Below, in pieces: positions 1-6,424 of a DNA stretch of 13,748 nucleotides. The notes beneath the pieces were generated by a model that was not told the DNA's origin, ran no database searches, and saw only the letters and a list, made by a program, of their open reading frames with translations. Each line of letters begins with the position of its first letter. The stretch's first letter is position 1. A program made the position numbers and the translations under genes. Origin of the DNA: Actinomycetota bacterium (GTDB lineage Bacteria; Actinomycetota; Acidimicrobiia; Acidimicrobiales; Aldehydirespiratoraceae); contig JAAXHB010000014.1 of NCBI GenBank assembly GCA_012271125.1, forward strand, positions 1-13,748, in the 5' to 3' direction.

Positions 1-2720
1 CGCGGTGGTTGGCGGCGGTTTGGATAGTCCAGGTTGTAGATAACGGCATTGAGCCGACACCTGCGGCGGTGCGTCGATTTAGTGATGTGGGTGATGGTCA
101 CCCGTATGTTGCTTATATAGAACGGGCTGGGGAGCTTGGGATTACTCAGGGTTGTGGTGACGGGAGTCGGTTTTGTCCTGATGACACTGTGACAAGAGGG
201 CAGATGGCTGCGTTTTTGGTGCGGGCTTTTGATTTGCCGGTGCCGGCAGTGCGACCGGCTTTTGCTGACATAGGCGCAGGGCATCGCTTTGCAAGTGAGA
301 TAGCAGCGTTAGCAGCAGCTGGGATCACGATCGGATGTGGTGACGGGTCTAACTATTGCGATACGGCGACTATGACCCAACGTCAGTTGCGGACAATGTT
401 GACCAGGGGATCGATGGCACGAAGCGCGGCGCCTGTTGTCGATCCGGTTGAGGTCACGGCGACGACTACAACTGCGCGCACGACAGCTGTTCCAGTGCGG
501 CGACCAGCTACGAGCACAACAACCACGACTACTACGACGACCTTGCCGGCGGCACCGATAGATCGCCTCGTCAACGATCTCGTTGTCATCGACAGAGCTG
601 GCCTAGTTGCCATAAACGCGGAGATAGATGTCCTTCACGGTGACTGGTGTCAAGCAGGATGTGACAATGTTGTCGTTACTCGTGATCCGTCTGTCGGCGG
701 TGCCCGATGGGATGCCACAAAGAACCGGATCATTTTCACAGTGCCACAAGGCGTGCAGGCGCCGTCGTCGTTGAGCTTTGACTACGCGACTGATGCTTCG
801 GTCGCAGATGCCACGGTCACCATAAGAATCACTACTACAAGCCAACCTGTAGATGTCCTCATCGACAAGACCTACAACATTGAACATCTAGACAATCGAT
901 CCTTCAGCGTCGACTTAACCGACATCCTTCAAGGCTCAACTTGTACTGCGGGGTGTAACAATGTCAACGTCATCGGTCCAGTTGGTGTGGGCACTTTGAG
1001 CCCGTATGACTCCACCACCGACAAGTTCACCTACACAATCGCTGACAATGATGACATTGTTGACACGGTGATGTTTCAATTCGAAACTGATGACTCGCGC
1101 GGCCCTGCCACCGTCACCATCAATATTGTTGTTCGTCCGACATTCCAACAAATCGCTGTGGGCGGTTATTTCTGGTGCGGCATAAACGTCGAAGGTGCGA
1201 TTGAGTGTCAAGGCACCGATGAAGACAGCGTTGTTAGCCGCATTCCAGGCGGCACAGATTTTGTAGGCATCACTGCGGGCACTGACCATGTGTGTGCGCG
1301 CAAGACCGACAACACAGTTGCCTGTTGGGGCGACAACAGCGATGGAGAATCAGCTGATCAAGGCAGCGCGACCTATGAGATGGTCGCTGCTGGAGCCGAC
1401 CTGACTTGTGGCATCAAGACAACTAGCAAAGAGGTGGAGTGTTGGGGTTCGAACACTGACGGGGCACGTGACGGTCATCCGGCCTCAGGTGCGCATAAGA
1501 CGGTAAGTGTTGGGAATGCGGCGGCATGCGCGATTGACGACAACGAAGAACTGATTTGCTGGGGCAACAATGATGACGGGCTGCAAAGTGAGCCTGGCGG
1601 TGCGCACACTGCTGTTTCGGTCAGGTGGCAGCATGCCTGCGCCGTTCGTAAATCTGACGGAAAGGCAACTTGTTGGGGATCAACCGATAAGACCACTACT
1701 AGGGATGGGCCGTTCGTCGATGTCGAGACCGGGTCATCCTCCAGTTGTGGGATCAGTGCTTCTGGTGTCATCCAATGCTGGGGTTCGAACACTGAGGGTG
1801 CCACGCAGGTGCCGTCGGGTGCTTATTCGACGCTGGCATCGCATGGTGCAGGTAGTTGTGCTCTAGCAATGAGCGGGTTACGGCAGTGCTGGGGCGAGCC
1901 ATATGTTGGGCAGGTTGACGTGCCAGATGAGCGCTTCGCTTACGTGGCCGTGGGACCGATGCATTCGTGTGGGGTCAAAAAAACTGCGGAAGCCGTATGT
2001 TGGGGGCTTGATAATGCTGGTCAAGCCTCTCCGCCAGCAGGTGTGTTGTTCGACAGTCTTTCGGTGGCGAACCGGTTTGGTTGCGGAGTGAAAACCGATG
2101 GCGAAGTTGTCTGTTGGGATAATGCAGGTAGCGCTAAAGCGACAGCCAATAGTGGTGTTTTTGCCCAAGTCGCAACCGCACAGGAGTCAGCATGCGCCCG
2201 CAAAACTGATGGAAGTGTGGAATGTTGGGGCAGCAATCTGGGTGGGCAAACCACGCCAACTTCTGGAGCGTCATATACGCATATTTCTGCTGCGAACGCT
2301 TTTAGCTACTACTGCGGCATCAAGACTGATAAGACTCGAGACTGTTGGGGCTATGACCTTTTGGGCACCGGATTAATCACTCCGGGAGGGGGCAACTTCA
2401 CGGCGCTCTCAGCCGGGTTTCTTACCGCTTGTGGGGTGCATGAGAACGGGAGTTTGGATTGCTGGGGTCGCAATACCGGTGCTAACCAGTCGATGGTGCC
2501 ACCGGCTGGTAACGACTATGAGAAAGTCTCTGTTGGAAACAGGCATGCTTGTGCGGTTAAGACTGACTGGACTCTCGACTGCTGGGGCGACGACTCCTAC
2601 GGGAAAGCCTCACCGCCTTCAGGTTCGGATTTCACCGCCGTCGCTGCTGGTGAAGAGCATTCCTGTGCCTTAACTAGCGACGACAACATCATCTGCTGGG
2701 GTGTCACCACCCACGACTAA
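1..2720 (+). CDS. Secreted SLH / cadherin-like / RCC1-repeat surface protein (5' partial)
   Basis: The frame is open to the left edge. A TTG at position 9 could start it, but the first visible residues look like the tail of an earlier SLH repeat, so the N-terminus and signal peptide are probably outside the window. Numbering from that TTG: two SLH-like repeats (about 24-77 and 85-135), each with a GCGDG...C motif; a Thr-rich linker (about 150-180, nine consecutive Thr); two cadherin-like or Ig-like beta domains (about 184-277 and 278-378), each with a C-x3-C pair; then 14 RCC1-type repeats (379-903) of about 37 residues, most ending in CWG. Fourteen repeats would suit two seven-bladed propellers. 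Every repeat has a cysteine pair, which suggests oxidised, extracellular blades. SLH repeats usually bind cell-wall polymers, so a surface-attached binding or adhesion role is inferred. No enzymatic motif or C-terminal anchor is visible. The ligand is unknown. Confidence 0.9.
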   Translation, partial: RWLAAVWIVQVVDNGIEPTPAAVRRFSDVGDGHPYVAYIERAGELGITQGCGDGSRFCPDDTVTRGQMAAFLVRAFDLPVPAVRPAFADIGAGHRFASEIAALAAAGITIGCGDGSNYCDTATMTQRQLRTMLTRGSMARSAAPVVDPVEVTATTTTARTTAVPVRRPATSTTTTTTTTTLPAAPIDRLVNDLVVIDRAGLVAINAEIDVLHGDWCQAGCDNVVVTRDPSVGGARWDATKNRIIFTVPQGVQAPSSLSFDYATDASVADATVTIRITTTSQPVDVLIDKTYNIEHLDNRSFSVDLTDILQGSTCTAGCNNVNVIGPVGVGTLSPYDSTTDKFTYTIADNDDIVDTVMFQFETDDSRGPATVTINIVVRPTFQQIAVGGYFWCGINVEGAIECQGTDEDSVVSRIPGGTDFVGITAGTDHVCARKTDNTVACWGDNSDGESADQGSATYEMVAAGADLTCGIKTTSKEVECWGSNTDGARDGHPASGAHKTVSVGNAAACAIDDNEELICWGNNDDGLQSEPGGAHTAVSVRWQHACAVRKSDGKATCWGSTDKTTTRDGPFVDVETGSSSSCGISASGVIQCWGSNTEGATQVPSGAYSTLASHGAGSCALAMSGLRQCWGEPYVGQVDVPDERFAYVAVGPMHSCGVKKTAEAVCWGLDNAGQASPPAGVLFDSLSVANRFGCGVKTDGEVVCWDNAGSAKATANSGVFAQVATAQESACARKTDGSVECWGSNLGGQTTPTSGASYTHISAANAFSYYCGIKTDKTRDCWGYDLLGTGLITPGGGNFTALSAGFLTACGVHENGSLDCWGRNTGANQSMVPPAGNDYEKVSVGNRHACAVKTDWTLDCWGDDSYGKASPPSGSDFTAVAAGEEHSCALTSDDNIICWGVTTHD
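433..548 (+). other. Thr-rich low-complexity linker coding region
   Basis: This stretch encodes the spacer between the SLH repeats and the beta domains. It includes nine consecutive Thr residues (codons about 516-542). The Thr codons are mixed (ACA, ACC, ACG, ACT), which argues that Thr itself is maintained, probably as an extended and possibly glycosylated linker, rather than that this is a slipping trinucleotide tract. Confidence 0.7.
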
Positions 2721-2856
2721 CCCCACGCAGAGTTGCCCGCCTTAGTGTGTGCCAAGTATATTGAAATCATCTGTAGAGCCGTATAGTTGCTAATAAGGTT
2801 GCGTATAGTGCGCAGCGTTTTGCGTGTCCTGCTCAGTGGGGCGAGAAAGGGTAAAT
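2721..2856 (+). promoter_or_regulatory. Intergenic region with candidate promoter and direct repeats
   Basis: This 136-bp gap precedes the two-gene module and is more AT-rich than its surroundings. TTGAAA (2761-2766) and TATAGT (2782-2787) each match 5 of 6 bases of the -35 and -10 consensus, but the spacer is 15 bp, shorter than ideal. The octamer CGTATAGT occurs twice in direct orientation, at 2780-2787 and 2802-2809. The copies start 22 bp apart, about two helical turns, and the first overlaps the candidate -10 box. This could be an operator for autoregulation. I saw no convincing terminator for the upstream gene. Confidence 0.35.
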
Positions 2857-3381
2857 ATGGCACAAGCACTGGCCGCGAGTAGCGTTTTGAGTGTTGTGGA
2901 TGAGGTAGTTGAAGTCGAGAAGAGGACTGTGACCGAGGTGATGGATTCGCTTGCGTTGTTGATGGGTGATGCCAGTGGTGACGGTTTTGCTCAAAGTGGG
3001 GTGACGCCTTTGAGCCATGTGTCGAGCGATTGGGACGTATGGATTCAGGAGGAAATTGCGACCCTGAAGTCGTTAGGCAAGAACTGGGATGGGTATGGAG
3101 CTGAGGCACCCATAGGGGCGCTGGTTAATTGCGTTGAAGGGTTTCTTAGATCGGTGGGTTCGCAAGCTGTCATGCCCCCAAAACCCGAAGTCACCCCCAG
3201 CAATGATGGTGGAGTCATGCTTGAGTGGGAAACCGCGAAGGGCGATTTTTTCTTGGAAATTCTTCCCAAGGATGAGATCAACGTTCACGTTGAGACTGCC
3301 GACATGGAATTTGAAGGGTCGTTAACGGAATGTCTTGAGGACGCTAAGAAAGCCTGGGCACACTTATTGATCGATTCCTAA
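2857..3381 (+). CDS. Hypothetical protein with NWDGYGA motif, first gene of two-gene module
   Basis: This 174-residue protein has no recognised function. I chose the ATG at 2857 because AGAAAGGG (2844-2851) lies five bases upstream; an in-frame start at 2824 lacks such a site. The N-terminal half is variable-looking and partly helical. The conserved-looking core starts near residue 58 and holds NWDGYGAEAPI (76-86), then a predicted helix, a PKPEVTPSNDGGVMLEWE segment (108-125), and a final beta-strand/helix stretch. I recall similar W-DGYGA...P-DGGV-LEW patterns in small uncharacterised bacterial proteins; this is memory, not a search. There is no signal peptide or membrane segment, so it is probably cytoplasmic. 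The next gene starts 12 bp downstream, so the two are almost certainly co-transcribed. An antitoxin-like or effector-partner role is possible but unproven. Confidence 0.85.
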   Translation: MAQALAASSVLSVVDEVVEVEKRTVTEVMDSLALLMGDASGDGFAQSGVTPLSHVSSDWDVWIQEEIATLKSLGKNWDGYGAEAPIGALVNCVEGFLRSVGSQAVMPPKPEVTPSNDGGVMLEWETAKGDFFLEILPKDEINVHVETADMEFEGSLTECLEDAKKAWAHLLIDS

Positions 3382-3393
3382 AGCGACAGCTTG

Positions 3394-3861
3394 ATGTTGC
3401 GAGAGCCAAGCTCGGTTTATAAGGACGATCTGACAATCCCAGATTCAGAAATCCTGTATCGGTTAGTTACTCCAAAATGGGTCTTGTGGGAGGGTGAACG
3501 AGCGGTCCGACCTAAGTCCAACGCATTTCAGGATCAGCATGAATCCAAAACGATTGCAAGCGGGTATCCAGCGCAGAGCCTGTCGGTATTTCTGAGTTCT
3601 GTCATGGAGCAAAATGGGATCACGGTAGATGACGTACTTCAGCAGCCGGAATGGGAAGGCAAATATGGAATGGTCTCAATAGCTGCAGAGATTGCTCGTG
3701 CGCAAAACCAAGGGATAGTCCGGGATCCAACTGAATCAAATCCTGCTCATGCCTTAGTCTTCACAAAGTCTGGGATGCACAGGTCAGTTGCAGTGCGTAA
3801 GCGCCTAGCGAGAGCTGCGCAACTTGTAGTTGTGCCGCCTGACAGGTTGTCGTTCAAGTAA
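3394..3861 (+). CDS. Hypothetical protein with NPAHA motif, second gene of two-gene module
   Basis: This 155-residue protein has no recognised function. ATG 3394 is preferred over the adjacent in-frame TTG at 3391. The ribosome binding site is weak, so translation may depend on coupling to the upstream gene, which ends 12 bp before. Visible segments: IPDSEILYRLV (15-25), RPKSNAF (39-45), a hydrophobic LSVFLSSV strand (63-70), a GMVSIAAEIARAQ helix (92-104), DPTESNPAHALVF (111-123), and a basic C-terminal helix (KRLARAA, 136-142). The small conserved blocks, a histidine in NPAHA and the basic tail resemble uncharacterised proteins that I recall beside WDGYGA proteins. Hand-counted GC over 3421-3720 is 49% (147/300), against 64% (191/300) over 6901-7200 in prfC, so horizontal acquisition is plausible. 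The gene converges on the minus-strand block with only 5 bp between the stop codons. Confidence 0.85.
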   Translation: MLREPSSVYKDDLTIPDSEILYRLVTPKWVLWEGERAVRPKSNAFQDQHESKTIASGYPAQSLSVFLSSVMEQNGITVDDVLQQPEWEGKYGMVSIAAEIARAQNQGIVRDPTESNPAHALVFTKSGMHRSVAVRKRLARAAQLVVVPPDRLSFK

Positions 3862-3866
3862 CTGGA

Positions 3867-4838
3867 TTAGGGGGCGAGGGGGCGGCCGAAGGGGAGTTGA
3901 GTGCGCCAGGTTTTGAGGAAGGATTCGGCTTTGTAGCAGGAGGCGAGGAAGGCACCATCGGGGTGGGTGAGGGCTTCGGTGATTAGGGCATGGGCGGTTT
4001 GGCGGGCAGTGTTTTTGACGTCTTCTTCGGATGCTTCGGGGTCTGACCAGGTAGCGATGGTTGAGCCGCAAAGAGTGACGAAGTCAGGCAGGGCGGCGAT
4101 GTTGTTCTTGCGGCAGGTGGCTAGTGCCTTAGCGGTGAAGGCAAGGCGACCGGTGGGGACAAGAGCTAGAGGCTTGTCGCAGGTTTTGATCCAGGATTCA
4201 ACGACTTGATGATCGACGACGCCCATCTTTGAGCCGGCGAAGACAACCTGTGCGTGCCATATGCCAGTGCCGTTATTAGCGGCGGCGTTTTCGGCGATGA
4301 CGACTTGAGCACCGCGTTCGGTGAGCTCGTCGGTGAGTGTTTGCGGGTCTGCACCTGTGGGGTTGGCTTCGATGGCGCTTTCAATGGCGACGGTGATTCC
4401 GTCAAGGCCGTTGACGGCAGCTTCGCCAGCAGCTACCGCGGTGATGGCATCACATTGATTGGCGAAGTCGCCGATGCGGGTGCGTGGGTCGTTCTCACGT
4501 AGCGGAGCTAGGTCGTCCTCGGTGACGCCTTTAGTAGCGTCGGGTAGGAATGCGCCGGAGGTGACTAGGGGGCTGACTTCGTCGATGAAAGCTGCGATGG
4601 CTTCATCGGGAGTTCCAGAATCAATAATGGTTGAGTTGATGCCAGCTGATGCACCGAGGCGTTGCATGCCTAAAGCGGCATATGTATAGGTCTGTGACCG
4701 AGCAAGGTCTTGGGCACCGCCGGGCAGGATTCGCTTGGCTCGCCGAACCAGACCAGATGTCGTTAAGCCATCAAGCTCAGACTCGTCACAGTCAAAGGCG
4801 ATGAAGGCATCGACATTGTTGAGCTTGTGAATATGCAT
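3867..4838 (-). CDS. Glu/Leu/Phe/Val dehydrogenase-like protein, diverged
   Basis: This 323-residue protein resembles the amino-acid dehydrogenase (ELFV) fold by eye. TYAALGMQRLGASAGINS (52-69) sits where the family has its substrate-binding, glycine-rich block. PDATKGVTEDDLAPL (99-113) matches the leucine dehydrogenase region with the catalytic Asp. VVFAGSKMGVVDH (198-210) and NNIAALPDFVTLCG (245-258) match the end of the Rossmann domain. Key features are missing: the MTxK lysine is Thr, the GGxK lysine is absent, and the expected GxGxxG nucleotide loop reads AIESAIEANPTG (151-162). It may be a pseudoenzyme, use another cofactor, or have another activity. Its ATG overlaps the sulfatase stop by one base (TAATG), so it is probably translated by reinitiation as the last gene of the operon. 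The gene is surely real; the family assignment is moderate. Confidence 0.6.
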   Translation of the reverse strand: MHIHKLNNVDAFIAFDCDESELDGLTTSGLVRRAKRILPGGAQDLARSQTYTYAALGMQRLGASAGINSTIIDSGTPDEAIAAFIDEVSPLVTSGAFLPDATKGVTEDDLAPLRENDPRTRIGDFANQCDAITAVAAGEAAVNGLDGITVAIESAIEANPTGADPQTLTDELTERGAQVVIAENAAANNGTGIWHAQVVFAGSKMGVVDHQVVESWIKTCDKPLALVPTGRLAFTAKALATCRKNNIAALPDFVTLCGSTIATWSDPEASEEDVKNTARQTAHALITEALTHPDGAFLASCYKAESFLKTWRTQLPFGRPLAP

Positions 4839-6424
4839 TAGCTCACCGACACCGCTGGGGTCGCTAGCTCCAAGTCTTCGATTTCTAGAAGGCGTTCGTA
4901 GTGCTTGCGGAGTTCGCTGCGTTTACCGTTGGCATTGCGACTGCCGTTGGCGAGGTTTTCGAGTTCGCCCGGGTCGTTGGCGGTGTTGTACCACTCATGG
5001 TCTTGGTCTTCGAAGGAGGCGTTGAGGTCATACATTTTGGTCGTTGCGCGCACGGTGCCGTCGCGGGCGATGCCTCCACCGACGCCGTAGTAGCGGGCAT
5101 ATTTAGTTGTGCCGTCATAGAAGCCTCGCAGCGCGTAGCGACAGTCGGCTAGAGCTTCGGACTGGGCGGAGTCCTGAGCGAAGAGCACATAGTCACGCAC
5201 CGACTTTGTCGGATCGGCAAGGACGGGACTGAGGTCTTTGCCTGGCAGCTGGGTCGCCGCAGATGTTGTTGTTATTTTCGAAGTGGTCAGTGCTGTAGTG
5301 GTCATTGTCGTAGTCATTGTCGTAATTGTGGCGGCTAGGTCAATGTGTGTTGCCAAGGCATTCGTCGTGGTGCCGGCGGGGATGCCTGGACCCTTGACGA
5401 TCAGGGGCACGCCCATGACCTCTTCATATGCGCATGGCAGTTTGGCGCGCAGGCCGTGCGCGCCGCAGGCGTCACCATGATCGGACGTGTAGATGATGGT
5501 CGTGTCGTCGTAGATGCCGAGGTCATCGAGGGTGTCAAGGATGGTGGCAAGGCTGTTGTCGACGAGGGTGTGTAGCCAGGCGTAGTAGTCCATGCCACGC
5601 AGCCAGGCGTGCTGGTCGTCAAGGTCGATGTGGCCGACCCAGTGTTTGGTGTTGCGGACTTGTTGCCAGACACGTTGCACTTCGGGTTTGGTTTGGAGGT
5701 CGTCGGCGAAGTTGTCAGGTAGGCGGTCAAAAAGCTGGGGGTAGTTCTCAGGAGGGGCGGTGATGTTGATGTCGATGCCAAGGCGGGTCTGGCGGATGAA
5801 GTCGAGCGCTTCGGCTATTTCGGGATGGGTGTTTTGGTAGGAGAGGTGATCAGCGGGGTACCACATGATGTCGTGGGGGTTGACCAGGGCGACGGTCAGG
5901 AACCATGGGGACTGTGGTGGGTTTGCTTGAGCGGCTGGGTCTTGGGTCGGTTGGGCTGCTGGTCGGGCGTGAGCGCGGAGCCAGTCGCAGGCTTGGTCGG
6001 CGATGATCGGGTCGAAGTGGCGTCCGGTCCAGGCATTGCCGGTGAAGTGGACGTCGTTGCCTTGCCAATCTTGGTAGCCATGTTCGGTCATGGTGGGGGT
6101 GGAGCTGTGGCTGAGATGCCATTTGCCTAGATAGGCAGCGTGGTAGCCGTTGTCGGCAGCGAGTGAGCCGATGGTTGGGATCGCTGGGTCGAGTGCAGTG
6201 TGGGTGGGGAAGCTGACATTGTCGACAACACCATGGTCGGCGAGGTAGCGGCCTGTGTAGAGGCTGGCTCGTGACGGCGAGCAGGGTGAGGTGTGGGTGT
6301 AGTAGCGGGTGAAGTCCATGCCGTCGTTGCGGAGGCGTTGATGGGCGGGGAGCTCGACGACGCCTTGGAGCCAGTCGTTGCGGCGCTCTTCGTCGGAGAC
6401 GATTAGCAAGATGTTGGGTTGCAT
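4838..6424 (-). CDS. Type I sulfatase (alkaline phosphatase superfamily)
   Basis: This 528-residue sulfatase should hydrolyse sulfate esters through a formylglycine made from Cys48 in the CSPSR motif (48-52), followed by the usual ASLYTGR. Other family residues: D11 and E12 near the N-terminus (metal ligands), LGKWHL (99-104, catalytic Lys and His), NPHD (182-185), and SDHGD (314-318, metal ligands) followed by K328. The cysteine motif implies activation by a formylglycine-generating enzyme, which is not in this window. No signal peptide is seen; the protein begins directly with the first core strand (NILLIVSD), so it may be cytoplasmic. Two inserts stand out: a Pro/Ala/Gln-rich one (about 153-173) and a Thr/Met-rich one (about 367-391). 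The start overlaps the prfC stop (TGATG). The substrate cannot be told; choline-sulfatase or carbohydrate-sulfatase types are possible. Confidence 0.9.
   Translation of the reverse strand: MQPNILLIVSDEERRNDWLQGVVELPAHQRLRNDGMDFTRYYTHTSPCSPSRASLYTGRYLADHGVVDNVSFPTHTALDPAIPTIGSLAADNGYHAAYLGKWHLSHSSTPTMTEHGYQDWQGNDVHFTGNAWTGRHFDPIIADQACDWLRAHARPAAQPTQDPAAQANPPQSPWFLTVALVNPHDIMWYPADHLSYQNTHPEIAEALDFIRQTRLGIDINITAPPENYPQLFDRLPDNFADDLQTKPEVQRVWQQVRNTKHWVGHIDLDDQHAWLRGMDYYAWLHTLVDNSLATILDTLDDLGIYDDTTIIYTSDHGDACGAHGLRAKLPCAYEEVMGVPLIVKGPGIPAGTTTNALATHIDLAATITTMTTTMTTTALTTSKITTTSAATQLPGKDLSPVLADPTKSVRDYVLFAQDSAQSEALADCRYALRGFYDGTTKYARYYGVGGGIARDGTVRATTKMYDLNASFEDQDHEWYNTANDPGELENLANGSRNANGKRSELRKHYERLLEIEDLELATPAVSVS
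5301..5324 (-). repeat. Perfect 12-bp tandem duplication in sulfatase gene
   Basis: The 12-mer gtcattgtcgta occurs twice back to back (5301-5312 and 5313-5324). On the minus strand it encodes part of the Thr/Met-rich insert (TTMTTTMTTT). The length is a multiple of three, so the frame is kept. It looks like a recent in-frame slippage expansion. Confidence 0.8.

Noticed and set aside
383..613. Minus-strand frame with a poly-valine run
   Set aside because: It is the complement of the Thr-rich linker of the surface protein.
1443..1795. A 17-base direct repeat (tggggttcgaacactga) at 1443 and 1779
   Set aside because: The copies lie 336 bases (three propeller repeats) apart and encode the same WGSNT motif, as expected for RCC1 repeat duplication; not a mobile element.
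2700..2713. GGGTG-TCAC-CACCC hairpin at the end of the surface-protein gene as a terminator
   Set aside because: The stem is only five base pairs, lies inside the coding sequence and lacks a following T-run.
4215..4227. A 13-base match (gacgacgcccatc) to the idsA repeat
   Set aside because: The left hairpin arm and loop are absent, so only a short right-arm/spacer word is shared; probably chance in GC-rich coding DNA.
3867..4838. The dehydrogenase-like gene as a pseudogene
   Set aside because: The frame is intact at 323 codons, with translational coupling and coherent secondary-structure blocks; loss of catalytic residues alone does not make it a broken gene.
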